Part shown: positions 1 through 11,319 of the stretch, one piece after another | Layout: each line of letters starts with the position of its first letter | How positions within the stretch are numbered: position 1 is the stretch's first letter | NCBI GenBank assembly: GCA_003993805.1 | Contig: RSEF01000026.1 | Coordinates: forward strand, 4,667,778-4,731,777 | Direction of reading: 5' to 3' | From: Himantopus leucocephalus | Taxonomy: Eukaryota; Chordata; Aves; Charadriiformes; Recurvirostridae | Length of the DNA stretch: 64,000 nucleotides | Position numbers and translations under genes: made by a program | Notes under the pieces: model-generated | Told to the model about the DNA's origin: nothing | What the model saw: the letters and a program-made list of their open reading frames with translations, nothing else | The model's database searches: none

Positions 1-40
1 ACTGACCAAAATTGATCCTGTTTTACCTTAAACCAGGACA
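1..40 (-). mobile_element. Partial endogenous retrovirus LTR (cut by window start)
   Basis: The first 40 bases align with the right-hand end of the LTR at 3061-3762, with about five mismatches and the same CAGGACA terminus. Read on the minus strand this is the first 40 bases of an LTR (the start of U3), beginning TGTCCTGGTTTAAGG. The rest of the copy lies left of the window, so its length, solo or proviral status and target duplication cannot be seen. The host base after the end is at 41, within a CACACAC string that could hold half of a 5-bp target duplication. The family match comes from the internal comparison; the assignment to an avian LTR is from knowledge of such termini. Confidence 0.75.
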
Positions 41-722
41 CACACACTATGAGTAGATAAGTTCACAAAGGATGAAAATATTGCACTGCTTTGTTTACTT
101 TCGTTTGTGACCAATATACTTCAAAACACATGTCAATACAATTTGCTTCAGCGACCTGGTGTCTCCTACTGGCTGTAATTACTTACTGTAATCAGTAAAT
201 CCGCTTACAAGAGCAGTAAGTTTGCTCTTTTTATTTCAAAGGCCTTTATGTATGGAACATTATGTTCAAAACTCTTCAGGTGAAAGTGACTGAAAGGGAA
301 TGACTTTTTGTTTCTTCTCCCAAGTGTCAGACACAAAGACAATACGATAATACTCTTCTCTTACTTATAAATGGGATGAACATTTGGGAGATATGTATCC
401 AAAAATATTTCTGTATGTGAAACTGCATTTGTCACCTGGGAATTAGCTATGCCTACTTGTTAAGGTGACTAACCAGACAGTGACCAGATTTTAATTCACC
501 GAGAACATTGCACTGCACTACACATATTTTAAAGTGCCACTAAAGCTTGCAAGAGCAGCAACTAACCTGTCCAATAGGATACTGGGTCATGGTGCAAGAA
601 ACTTCAATTCTTCAACCTGTTTTCAAATACATACTTGTGCACACATAATGAGTAGGTGTAACCTCATTGCTAAGCCTTGCAATAAACATTGCTAAATTTT
701 ATACAAGTATACAAAGAGTATC
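41..722. other. Unique non-coding DNA
   Basis: AT-rich sequence between the partial LTR and the first CR1 fragment. I see no open frame with protein-like composition, no convincing splice pair and no recognisable repeat. If the two LTRs belonged to one provirus this would be internal retroviral sequence, but it shows no trace of retroviral genes. Confidence 0.6.
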
Positions 723-1163
723 TGAAGGGTGAAGGGTCTGGAGTACAAGTCTTTTGAGGAGTGGCTGAGGGAACCGGGGTTGTTCAGCCTGGAGAACAGG
801 AGGCTGAGGGCAGTCCTTACCACTCTACAACTACCTGAAAGGAGGCGGTAACAAGATGGGGGTCCGTCTCTTCTCCAAAGTAGCAAGCCACAGGACAAGA
901 GGAAATGGCATCAAGTTGCACCAGGGAAGGTTTAGATTGGATATTAGGAAAAATTTCTTCATCAAAAGGGTTGTCAAGCATTGGAACAGGCTGCCCAGGG
1001 AAGTGGTTGAGTCACCATCCCCAGAGGTATTTAAAAGATGTGTAGATGTGGCGGTTCGGGACATGGTTTAGTGGTGAACTTGGCACTGCTAGGTTAACGG
1101 TTGGACTCAATGATCTTTAAGGTCTTTTCCAACCTAAATGATTCTACCATTCTATGATTCTAA
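723..1163 (+). mobile_element. CR1 LINE, 5'-truncated 3' end
   Basis: About 440 bp of a chicken-repeat-1 type non-LTR retrotransposon in the plus orientation. It runs from the conserved block GAAGGGTCTGGAG, through TTCAGCCTGGAGAACAGGAG, the terminal part of ORF2 (856-1071) and the block GGTTGGACTCAATGATCTTT, to a 3' tail of 8-bp units ending CATTCTATGATTCTAAG. CR1 copies are usually 5'-truncated and end in such 8-mers without poly(A), and this one fits. Relative to typical copies the region near 815-830 appears shortened. It is a dead fragment: no endonuclease or reverse transcriptase domain is present. Confidence 0.95.
856..1071 (+). pseudogene. Remnant of CR1 ORF2 C-terminal end
   Basis: A 71-codon open stretch inside the CR1 copy, corresponding to the extreme C-terminal tail of the CR1 endonuclease/reverse-transcriptase polyprotein, downstream of the catalytic RT domain. 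The conserved tail signature is visible near residues 41-60: [19 protein letters not shown], the WN-LP-EVV-PS-FK pattern shared by CR1-clade elements. The ATG at its start is an internal methionine, not a real start, because the element is 5'-truncated. The frame ends at the TAG after the DMV residues, which matches the normal ORF2 stop region. It has no host function and is retained only because the copy is moderately young. Confidence 0.85.
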
Positions 1164-3060
1164 GAAACTTCCCGTACAAAGTAAGTATAATAAGCAAACT
1201 TCCCTTTGTTTTCATATTTCAAATCCAGTATGTTTATAGGAGCTATTTAAATTCCCCCATCATCTTCTTGGTAGTAACTCCGTGCAGTTTTTCTAGTTGT
1301 TGCCTAAAAAACCAAACAATACTAACAAAAGCAAACCAATTGTCTCTTGCCATAGATTATGACATTATGCTAAACTGGCACTGATGAAAAACAAGACCAC
1401 AAGTACTCAATACATTTGGTGCATAAGAGTTGGCTCTGATTTTTTTTATGAAGCACTGCAACTAATGACTTCATACAGTTTTTAGTGCAGTCAGTGTTAG
1501 GGTTACAGAAAGTGATGGGACTTTGGGAGTTTGGTGTGTGCTACTAGGACTCTATACTGGTAAACTATCCTGTGTTAACTGCACCTATAAGCATGTATTT
1601 ATTCAGAATTTCTTATAGGGGATGATGACAAAGGAGCAACGTCAATGGCAGAATAAAGCTTGAGCACTGTAATGAAAATACTGCTTTTTTCATTGCAAGT
1701 TTTGTTGAAAGTCGATCGAAGATACATGTCTAACTTGCACATAGCTCAGAATACAAAGATCAGCATGCTGCTTAATTGCAAATTATTGATTAAATTTAAA
1801 CAAACTGGGAGGTTTTTCAGGAGGACAGCTTGACTGGCATATCAGTTCAGCTTCAGCAGACAGCAAACACAAGGCTAAATTTCTTTTTCCAATCAACTGA
1901 TCTGAACACAGGCTACCGATCTAGCAAGGGCAGTTTGCTAAAAAGTGTGTGTTTTTAAAATAACAGCCACAAGTAACTGGTCAGCTCAGGTAGGATAGTA
2001 TTTAAGAGCATAGTAAAAAGATGCTTAAATTGTCCTAAATTGCAAAGAGCTTACATTCTATTAATTTGCACAACCAACACAGAGTACCACGATAGTATTA
2101 GCACAGCCTCTGGAAAAAAATGTCTCATATGCACAATGGTGACCTGCTTTGATAGTTATTTTTGGCAAGTTGTGTCTAATCTATAGTCTGAAATTAGTAA
2201 ATTGACTTGTAGCTTATAACCAAAAAAATGGGGTTTGGTTACAGTTCTGCATAAGCATGTTTTCGTTTTTAAAAGCTGGCAAAGACTTATTAAATATCAG
2301 CATGTTTAGCTAAGGCACTGGCCAAATTCTTCTGGGAACCATACTTGCATTATGATAAGGGAAGTTCCCAGATTTTATTTCTAGCCCTTACACTGAAATT
2401 AGCCTGTGGCACAATCTCTCACAGCACAGAAATCAATACGAACTCATGCTCCTGTTTGTCAATTCCATTTGATGGTCCGTGCTGTACTGCCAGCATTGAC
2501 CATCAAGGGACACAGTAATGGAAACGCATTTGAGAGTCTGGAACAGGAGCCCCTGCAGGACTGCCATCAGAGGTGCGAACTATGAGAAATTTACAGAGCA
2601 GGAGAAGCAGTCTGCCTGCCGTACCACCGACTGCACACCCCTTTAATCCAGACAGACCTTATGCATATTGCAGATAACTCCTCTTTCATTAAATAGCCCT
2701 CATTTGACCACGGGGCCACAAAAGCCTGCTCTTGCCGTGCTCCTCGTTGCCCAGACTTAGAGATAGTGCTCAACCAGTTTCTCCCAAGCCCAGAAGTCTT
2801 CTTACCACACCTTTGTCATAATGTACCCGCCACCTCCTCCAAGTATTGATAGAGCTCCTGCAGCCGTTCTCTACAGTTTAACCTTCCAGACGTATACTCC
2901 AGCAGGAAGGCCAACTGTCTCCCACAAAGCTAGTTTTCTAAGCCCAAACCAGCGTGGCTCTGGGACAACAGCAGCACTGTTTTAAGAATACACTTCAGCT
3001 AAACCCGAATTCCAGAGTCCCTCCTCTGCAGAGCAGCATGAGATCTACTGGCTGTGGTTT
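1164..3060. other. Unique non-coding DNA
   Basis: Roughly 1.9 kb between the CR1 copy and the solo LTR. The short open frames here (for example near 1154-1384, 2591-2773 and 2954-3148) have no recognisable domains and no supporting splice sites. The second half is less AT-rich than the first but contains no obvious CpG island. The last five bases, 3056-3060 (GGTTT), form one side of the LTR target duplication. Confidence 0.6.
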
Positions 3061-3169
3061 TGTCATGGTTTTAGGCCGAACTGGCCATCGGGCGAGCGAC
3101 AGACACTCTTCAAAGCGAGAGGCAGAGGAGGGAAAGAGAGACTTATGAGTTTAGAAGGAACTAAACTAC

Positions 3170-3175
3170 TTTAAT
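3170..3175 (-). terminator. LTR polyadenylation signal ATTAAA
   Basis: On the minus strand the LTR reads TTTCATTAAAGTAG here, about 240 bp downstream of the TATA box and about 110 bp before the LTR end. ATTAAA is the commonest variant of AATAAA, and the order TATA, poly(A) signal, U5 is that of a retroviral LTR. It could end LTR-initiated transcripts; activity cannot be judged. Confidence 0.45.
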
Positions 3176-3410
3176 GAAATATTAATACTAAAATAAAAAG
3201 GAAGGAATGAAATATATACAAAACCGTATCAAGCTCCCAGGATGACAGTCACGTCACCAGTGGCCCTGGGGCAGTCCCAGATCGGACTCGGTGATGGACG
3301 GGAACCGGATTCCGGATCTGCATTCAGGATCGGGAACAAAGGCAGACGAACAGACAGAGTCCTCCTGGGATGTGGCCACTGAAGGAAGAGTGCTGACCCT
3401 TTGATCCCTC

Positions 3411-3421
3411 AGCTTTTATAC
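3411..3421 (-). promoter_or_regulatory. LTR TATA box
   Basis: The minus strand reads AGTATAAAAGCTG, a near-consensus TATA box placed mid-LTR about 340 bp from the U3 start, as expected for the U3 promoter. Transcription would start about 25-30 bp downstream, near 3380-3390, and run leftwards toward the CR1 copy at 723-1163. The surroundings are GC-rich. It is a potential alternative promoter for neighbouring DNA, but nothing in the sequence proves use. Confidence 0.6.
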
Positions 3422-3762
3422 TAAGCATGAGGCATACGGGACGGAATACCCCGTTGGTCAGTTTTGGGTCACCCGTCCTGTCCGCTCCTCCCCGCAGGTG
3501 CGACCCCTCTGCGCTTTGCCGCTGCCGACCCTCCCATGGGGCACGTACTGAAGTGAGCCGCCCGTGGGGGTTAGAGCAATCAGTGTCAGCAGGAGCCTCT
3601 CCGCATACCATGCCTGGGCATCAGCTGGAGACATTGGTCTGATCACTCTGAGAGCGAACAGTGTCTGCACAATATGCTGTTAATTTCAGTAGTTAGAAAA
3701 GGCCCAGCTGAGAAGCAAAGTTACTGAACAAAATCGGTCCTGTTTTACCTCAAAGCAGGACA

Positions 3763-6700
3763 AGTTTATACCCAAGTATTCTATTGGTTAATAAGGTCAA
3801 AAATAAAATCCGAGAAGCTTTGATATAAAAAAGCTCACCCTTGCCATCAATACCTTTCAAGGCCCCTACCTTGAACTAACGCCTCTCTGAGGGCTGTCGG
3901 GATGCCAGTCTGCCACCCACAGCAACCTTCTATCCTGAACGTGCCTTAAACGAGTTCTCCAGCTCCCTTTTCAAGAGCAGAGCAGTCAACTCCAGGTACT
4001 CCTGCTCCTTCCAGGTGCAGCCATAAGGGGCAATTAGAACCATTCAGTAAGGTTTTGGTAAGGTTTTTCAAGGATATGGCTTACGTATTATCTCATTCAT
4101 ATAGGGAGGTTAAGTGAAAATACCAGCATGGTATTCCTCAGCCTTGGGGCCTTCAAAAACCTGCTAATAGAATATACAGACACAGAACAGAGGTGTAAAA
4201 ATACTCATGAAAGACACAGTGATAGGCTCACTGCTGAATGCACGGTCAGGGAAGCACAAAGGAAAGGAACACTACTTCTCTGCTCCAGTGGGACTTTTCC
4301 TTTAAGTGTTGGTCTACTGCCTAGTGTATGTCAGCATGGTAGAATTCTATGCGCCTTATATGGTTTGTTCTGAAATGGATGGTTCTTTTAATGACTTCAC
4401 AGATTTTTTCATCCTATAATCACATAAGAACATTTTTCACATCATTGTCTTCATTAACTGAAATCATCAGTGCACACGAGAAATATCTTTGGCACAACTT
4501 CACTGTGAAAATCTTCACATTGGAATTACATTTTATTTTAATTTCCAGCATATATTCTAGTCTGTTTTAGAAGACAATGCCTTGCTTAACACCTCACATT
4601 GTTCTGTTGCCTTGTACTTGAATAAAATGTGTTCCAATTACGAGACTGCTGGTTTGATGCTGGTTTTACACTCATTTTGAAGAAACACAAAGGGGGTTAA
4701 AGTGAGCCTGGTAAGGGAACCAGACTCTGATAGGCTACACAGAATTTACCCCCTCACCCCCCTTTTTAGAGTTCAAAATGGTGAAAAGAAACTCAGAAAG
4801 TCTTCCGCTTGTTTGGCAACTAACAGAAAAATATTTCTGTTTGCACTTAGCAACACTCCGAATCAGAATTTTTAGTACAAAATCAGTTTAGAGCCTATGC
4901 TGTTACTCCAAGCTCTCTGCAACAGTTTTACTCTGGCTTCTTGCCTTTTAGAAATCTTCAGGGCTGAGAATTTTTTCAGGGGACTCCACTCAAGGAAAGC
5001 TCTCCACAGCTTCCCTTCAGGATACTGCCCTCTCAGAGTACCTTACTTGTTTTTTTTAAAAAAAAAATTCAGAGGAAAGGCAGACAGCAATAAAAATACC
5101 TCCACAATTAACACGGAAAAATGGAAATACCATGCTTATATAGAATGACTGCAGTCTGTTGGGTTTTTTTGCTTCATGATAGAAAACAGATCTGTACACA
5201 CAAAAGTGAGGAAATTATTCTTTTCAGTCTCTAATATTATATTATACAGGAAGGATTTTTAAATGATGAGTATAATTCATACACTTAAAAAGCATACAGT
5301 AAATGATTAATGTAGAAATGGGTAAAGTTTGTACCTTCTCAGAAGCAGGACTGCCCTCTCATCTGCCAACTGAATTCACACAGTCTCTCATCTAACGTGA
5401 CTCGGAATTAAAGCAAGGAAGTTAAGATTTGACGTTGCTTCAGTTCAATAGAAAGACATTAATTGTGGATCCTGATCTTGAATATATTCTGTAACTATCT
5501 AAAAACTTCTTGCTTTATTAAAAAACAAAGAATGGTAAAAGGAAATAGCTGATGAAACACTTTCAAGTCAGCTGCCTAGAACTTTTCATGGTAATTAGCT
5601 CAGTTCATAGACTTCAAAAATATAAACAAGACTCATTAAATACAGAAGAATGACATTTTCCACATTCATAAAACTATAGATCAGCATTTGTAAGCCCTCG
5701 TGAAGACACCTGGCCCTGATCCTAACTAGATATGGTAGTTTAACACCTAAAGGGCAGGGGGCAGATATCTATTGTTGATTTATCAAATTATGGCATTTTC
5801 TATCAGACCAACATGATGCGTATAGGCTTTGAAATACGTAATCCCAATGCCAGTTCCTGCAGTTATGAAAAAAGGCCTGTGCTAATAACAAAGTCAGTTT
5901 CACATTCTGGTATTCCACTTGACTGTCTAGCTCCTCAGTTTAAGGGATGTGGCCTGAGGCCACCCTCATGACAGTGAGCTATATAGAACACTGGCAATAA
6001 AACAAGTGTAGAATTCTTGTAGGAACTGGAAAAAAAAATCCCGTATGCATACATGCATTAAACTGGAACAGTAAGTTTACCTCATGAGTCTCATGATGTA
6101 CCTTTTGTAAGATCTTTAGCAGATAACTGAAACCTTAAGCAAAAGTTCACATATGGTTTATCAAAATGTACATAAAAACAATTGTCTGCTTACCTACAAG
6201 AACCATTTCTGATTGTCCTTCAGTCACCAGAATGGTTCTCTATGGCCCATGGGAATCTCAGGCTGCGTCTTGGCTGATTACAAGGAGCCGCACATGTGCA
6301 TAATGAGACCTGCCGTTAAACGGCAGCTTCCCGCTGGAGAACAAAGTGCTGTGCTCACAGGCATTTTGTACTATGGCAAACTCAGTCATCAGTGAAATGA
6401 CATTTACATTTTTTTATATCTAGAAGAGTAATTGGGTGAGCAGGACCCATCAGACTGCAGGCTTCCCATTTCCATCAGACAGAAATACACCTAGCAGCTC
6501 TCCTGAGAGCAAACTGGAGGTAACTTGGCAGTGTGCTGTAGGAGCAACACACCACTGCTTCTGAATTGCAGAACCAAGTTCAAAGAGACAAACTGCTTTG
6601 CCCTACTACTGCAGGGCAGAGAGCACAAACTCAGAAGACAATTACACAGCATTTGTCGTTTTAAAAAAAAGAATGACTGCAGTGGAAGCACTGAGAGCTC

Positions 6701-9700
6701 CAACACTGTAAAAAGATTAGAAGATAAATACATTTTGAGCAAAAATGGTCATGTCTTTACTACGTCATGTAACACGCTACTGTAGAAATCTCCAACGTAG
6801 CACAGAACAGGTGTGTTCATATCAGTGTGCTGTTGAGCAGGAGTTTACTACAGCTGAGCTGCTCTTAAATCCTGTGCTCTGATTAAGATATTGTGTGGGC
6901 ACACCTTGTCACAGGTGAGGACAGCCCAGGCACCTGTTACTCAAGCCTGCGCTTGTACCGATGATTCCTGTAGTCTGGCTAAACTGGAGCAGAAGGAGTG
7001 GAAAGACACAATAGTTGTTTACAAATACAAATTTTTAAAAGGGGAAACTGTAAACAGTTCAACAACTAAAGAGGTATTGAAGAGAAATCAATGAGACAAC
7101 TGAACACAGATGAACTTTCAAAGGAGGTGATGGACGCATGTAGTTGACAAAACACTCTACACCATTACATGGAGATTATTTCAATATTGCGGTTTGATTT
7201 GAAAGGATAGCTGGGCAGGTCTAATTTCTCTCTCTACTAATTTCCATCTAATTTCTATCTCTCCTCTTTTTAAGTTGTATTAGGATGACATTTCAAGTGT
7301 CAGTGCTATGCACGAATTCCAGAAGGCACTTGTGCCAGTGGCAAGGGAGACGTACAGCATCTGAATGAACGCAAGGGAGCCTCATCAAAATTTCAGCCTC
7401 CTGTTTTTTTCTGAATGCTTGCTGTTCTCCTTTCAGATCTGGAAAGTTGCAGATTGACATATCTCTGGATTTTTTACGTTGTGATTCTTTTCTCCTAGGA
7501 TCTATGCCCTACTGGTTCTGGGAAACTTGTGACCTCTGCATTTTTAATTAGAACTCGTAACTTTTTCCATAGCAACATATTTTGATGTCGCAAATACAGA
7601 ATCTGTCAAATCAAACAATTTCTGGTCAGATGAAGTCCAAATACATATAATTGCTGAGCAGCAACAGGATGCATGATATGACACAGTTAAGAAAAAAATG
7701 AAAAAGAGGGATAGAAGTCTTGGCTTTGGTTAATTTATAAGTTTGATCTTAGCAACTAATGAATCAATACAAATATAAAAGAATTACATTGCATGCTGAA
7801 CTGGTTTAGACGAAGAATTCTTAAAACTGATTTCCTTGCAGTTGAGAACAGATAAAATCCAGCTGTCTGATTGGTGTGCCAGTACTCACATGGTACAAAG
7901 GCAGTGAACTATTCTCAGGAAATATTCTAGATGTGGAAAAAGCCTTACTCACAAGGATGAACTGTATAAGCAGGTGGTGAAAGAAAAAGAAATCCTCTGC
8001 AACAAAACCTGAGCTCAGATGTTAACAGACCCACGAATAATGCAATCCAATATGATGGGTTAAGAAAAATGATTTAGTATAATACAGCAGTTGTATATGT
8101 ATTTTTTCAAGAATATTTATTTATGACACAAACCTTGTGTGTGCCAAAAAATATTTTCTTCAATAAGAAAAATTAGGAATTTTTGTCATTCAGATACACT
8201 ATTTATGTGTTACTATAATTCATTCACTGATTCTCAATTACAGACATTTTTTAGTATTACTGTTCTTGACAACTATGTGAGCTTTTTAAACATATTTCTG
8301 TGTCAGGAGACTTGCACAGAATAGTGCTTCCTGTCACCTTTTCCTTGTAATTACCAAGAAAGGCACTACCAAATTTCCTCTCTAATATGAAAAGGTCTTA
8401 TGCAAAATAGTATAATTTTCTGATTAACCAGACTTTTGCTCACTCTTACCATAGTCAGTTACTTGTGTTTCCTTTTCCTGCTTTAAACTAAGATTTGGCT
8501 TCAGAGTAAGAAAGCATCTTTTAGTGCCATTACCGATACCATGCAAGACGATCACCCTTCTGCAAGGACACCCATATGTAATTCATTGTCACGCCAGCAG
8601 CCAAGAGATACAAATGTGCTCATTAAGTTTTTTAAAACAAATGTTGAACTGCATGAACATCTTCAGGAAGAAAAGGCAAACACCAATGTGGGAATAGCTG
8701 CTTTTTTTTTTCCCCCTCTGGTTAGCGTTAGACACATGATTACTATCCCTTTGTCTGTTCCATCTGTTTCCACTTTCCATAAAAAACACTCGAATATTAA
8801 GTTAAACTTGGTGTGTTTTAACCTTGCATTGCAAATACGGCCTTTCTGGAGTTCCTGGATCCTCCACTACGACAGGCACCCTGCCTGAGTATGTGTTGGG
8901 GGAGAGTGGCACAAAAACACAAAAATATTTCCTAGCAGATATCTCATATTTCCCCTCATCTGTCTCTGGTATAAAAGAAAACTAAGTTCAACATTCCAGA
9001 AAATGTACTTTGGTAGCTTGCAAGACTGTCTAAACAGAGTATGACAATAGATGACATTACACGATTTAGATTCTCTACTTTAAAATTAAACGCTCTATTT
9101 GTATAAACTCTCCTACAATTTTCAGAAGTCATTTTTCAAATTAAACACTTCATCTCATCAATTGGAGAAAAAAACCCACCCCACAGCTGTGAAAGCTTTG
9201 ATTTCCAAAACCCACAACATTTTAAAATCTATTTAAAAACAAGATGGAACAATTTAATAAATCTACTGCTACATATAACATTCATTTAAGCAATTTGGCA
9301 GCTAGTTTGCTGGTATTATACACGAGATAGAGAAGGAGCATCACTGTATTTATGTATGCCTCGAAAAGGACTGTATTATTTTTAAAAACCAAATAGTAAA
9401 AACGGAGTCTTTTGGAGCTAGAGAAAAAACTTTCAGGATTTTGCCTTCCAAGTATAGATTGTTCAAGATTATGCCTGCAGCAAACAGGCGTGTCTTCTGT
9501 CTAAGCAGCATGGTGAGAGAAGTCCAAACTGACCTTGCTTTTACAAAACCACCAGCATTTATTCACTTTCTGTGTTTGCAGTTTTCCCAGCTATTTCCAT
9601 AGACCCTGGCTGCCTCATGGGTCCTAAGGTTGCCATAACCTTAAACAGTCTTATAAATCTAGAGGGGGAAATGATCTGTCTCTTGTCTTAAGCAGAGAGC

Positions 9701-11130
9701 CTAGAATGTCTACAGGGCTTTACCAGCAAAGCTGCTGAAAAAAGAGCAAAGATTCAGGGGTCCCTGACCTTTCCCAGCCCTCCTCCACCAGTATCAGCCT
9801 GCAGCCTGCTCTGTAAAAGTTTCTGCCCACCCAGGGATCAAAATTAGAAATCTTCTCCAGGGACATTCTCTCTTTCTTCCACCAAGCCACTCATCAGTCC
9901 AATAAGGCATGGAAACGAGAAAGAAAAAAGTGAGTTAAAAAAATGTATGTCACTCAGTAAGGGTTTCCCACAGTAGAGGCTAAGTGCCCAGACGCACACG
10001 GACAGTCTCGCTGCCTCGTCAGCAGAGCCTGAGCCTCCTCGCTTCGGCCTTCTGTCTTCAGAGTGAGCTGCAATGGTGCAGAACCGGTGCCAAGCACTGT
10101 CCTGGTGATCCATGCATCAAACGCAAGAGCGTTTGTGTAAACATGTTTAAACTGAGTAACATCAGCACTTAACAAGTGTTGAGGCCCTCTCATCCCCACC
10201 ACTCATACAAATGTCCATGGCATTTCATTAATGGCGTATTTTCTCCAAAAATTTTTGGACTTACGACTCTTGTGTAAGGCTTTTTGAAGGCCAATGATAA
10301 CCATACTGCTTCTTGGAAAAACTCCTGGTAAGTATAGTCTCATTTTTATTGTAAGTCACCACAGATGAAGGTAAAATTGATAAATATGGAGAATTTTCCA
10401 ATAAACTAAAAATCATATATTAAACATAACCAACTGCAGTACACATTTTTTTTTTAGTTCAATTCACTAGTTGTTGGGTTATGATTAGCCTTTTTTAGTG
10501 AAACCTATGAAACAGTTTGTCTATTCAATTTTTGCGACCGCTTCCAATTGCTGTCACAGGTTCTGCAGAGGGAGGATGTGAGGTTTAGAGAGATTTTGCA
10601 CCACCAAGTGAGCCACTGATGGCTGCATCAGCGAGAGGGGAGGCAGCTGCCAGCACGGAGCTCCAGGTGTGCTTTGAATGGGTTAAATGGACTCTCAGCA
10701 CAAAATTCACGGGAGGTTTGTAAGCAGCTGTCCCAGAAACACAGGTATGCTGATGTTCTTTCAGCAGCACAGTTACAGCCTCCGCACCATGAGAATCTCC
10801 TCTGTTTGCTGTAAAACTGCTTCCCGCTGGTGATGGTAGACCCACCTAGTGCCGCCCGTACTGGGAGAGGCCTTAACAAGCCGCTATCCCACTGGCTCCC
10901 GGCGGCAGCTGTGTTATGTGCACGGAGGTCTGAAATTATAACAGATTTTACTGCACGAATGTGTGAAGACACACGACGGAAGGCGCAGTCTGCACGCACT
11001 GCTCAGTGGGCTATTGCCCCAGGAAGGAAAAGCCTGGTCTCAAAATGTCTGATAAGGTGACAGCACAAGCCGTGACACAAGCCTGCTCTGGGCTGGGACT
11101 ACATACAAGTCGCTATATTTTTCCTTAAAT
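3763..11130. other. Long unique non-coding stretch
   Basis: About 7.4 kb of AT-rich DNA with no recognised gene or clear transposon. The open frames of 60-115 codons (for example 8541-8888 and 6525-6785) have compositions expected of translated non-coding DNA, with runs from A or T tracts and no domain. GC content rises modestly around 9950-10120 and 10560-11060, where overlapping open frames exist on both strands; that is typical of stop-poor GC-richer DNA and not of a gene. A good-looking donor, CTG followed by GTAAGTAT, lies near 10328 without a matching acceptor and open frame. Confidence 0.55.
5050..5067. repeat. T8A10 self-complementary tract
   Basis: Eight T followed directly by ten A, a perfectly self-complementary simple sequence. 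It could form a small hairpin or cruciform, but such tracts arise easily by slippage. Confidence 0.8.
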
Positions 11131-11236
11131 AATCATAGAATATCTCAAATTGGAAGGGACCCATAAGGAGAGTCCAACTCCCTACTCCGCGCAGCACTGA
11201 ATAAAACTAAATCATATGACTAACAGCGTCACCCAG
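11131..11236 (-). mobile_element. CR1 LINE fragment, 3' end, minus strand
   Basis: Begins with AATCATAGAAT, the complement of the CR1 3' tail, then AATTGGAAGGGACCCATAAG and GAGTCCAACTCC, the complement of the conserved CR1 3' end, and continues with the diverged block AATCATATGACTAACAG. The expected segment between GACCCATAAGGA and GAGTCCAACTCC is shortened by a small internal deletion. Only about 100 bp remain, with no coding capacity. The left boundary is clear from the tail; the right boundary is approximate. Confidence 0.85.
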
Positions 11237-11254
11237 AAATAGATACATAAAACC

Positions 11255-11319
11255 ATATGTAATATATATTATATTATAGAATGTAATAGGCATAATATTA
11301 TATGTTAAATATTACATAT
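11255..11319. repeat. Inverted repeat in AT-rich DNA
   Basis: The 11-mer ATATGTAATAT at 11255-11265 is the exact reverse complement of ATATTACATAT at 11309-11319, with 43 bp between. The spacer is itself almost pure A/T with further short TATA palindromes. It lies just beyond the end of the CR1 piece. This is most likely low-complexity drift; a hairpin or a small decayed palindromic transposon is possible but unsupported. Confidence 0.6.

Larger units (their letters stand above)
3061..3762 (-). mobile_element. Solo LTR of an avian endogenous retrovirus
   Basis: A 702-bp LTR bounded by TG...CA. The ends form an imperfect terminal inverted repeat: TGTCATGGTTTTAGG on the left against TGTCCTGCTTTGAGG read inward from the right, 11 of 15 bases identical. 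It is flanked by GGTTT (3056-3060) and AGTTT (3763-3767), a 5-bp target duplication with one mismatch. A TATA box (3411-3421) and an ATTAAA signal (3170-3175), both on the minus strand, set the orientation, so U3 starts at 3762 and U5 ends at 3061. It is more GC- and CpG-rich than its flanks. No primer-binding site or retroviral gene adjoins it, so it is most simply a solo LTR left by recombination. A 5-bp duplication fits several ERV classes, so I do not name one. The open frames inside it (3324-3670) are chance. Confidence 0.9.

Noticed and set aside
41..3060. Complete provirus between the two LTR sequences
   Set aside because: No gag, pol or env-like frame and no primer-binding site next to the 3061 end. 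A normal plus-strand CR1 sits in the interval, and the second LTR has its own 5-bp duplication.
3324..3670. Overlapping open frames of 70-95 codons inside the LTR
   Set aside because: They lie in GC-rich LTR regulatory sequence (U3 to R), where no protein is expected, and resemble no retroviral protein.
10585..11060. Cluster of overlapping open frames on both strands in GC-richer DNA
   Set aside because: Neither strand gives a recognisable protein; the frames reflect local GC content. No CpG-island-like promoter or splice pair was evident.
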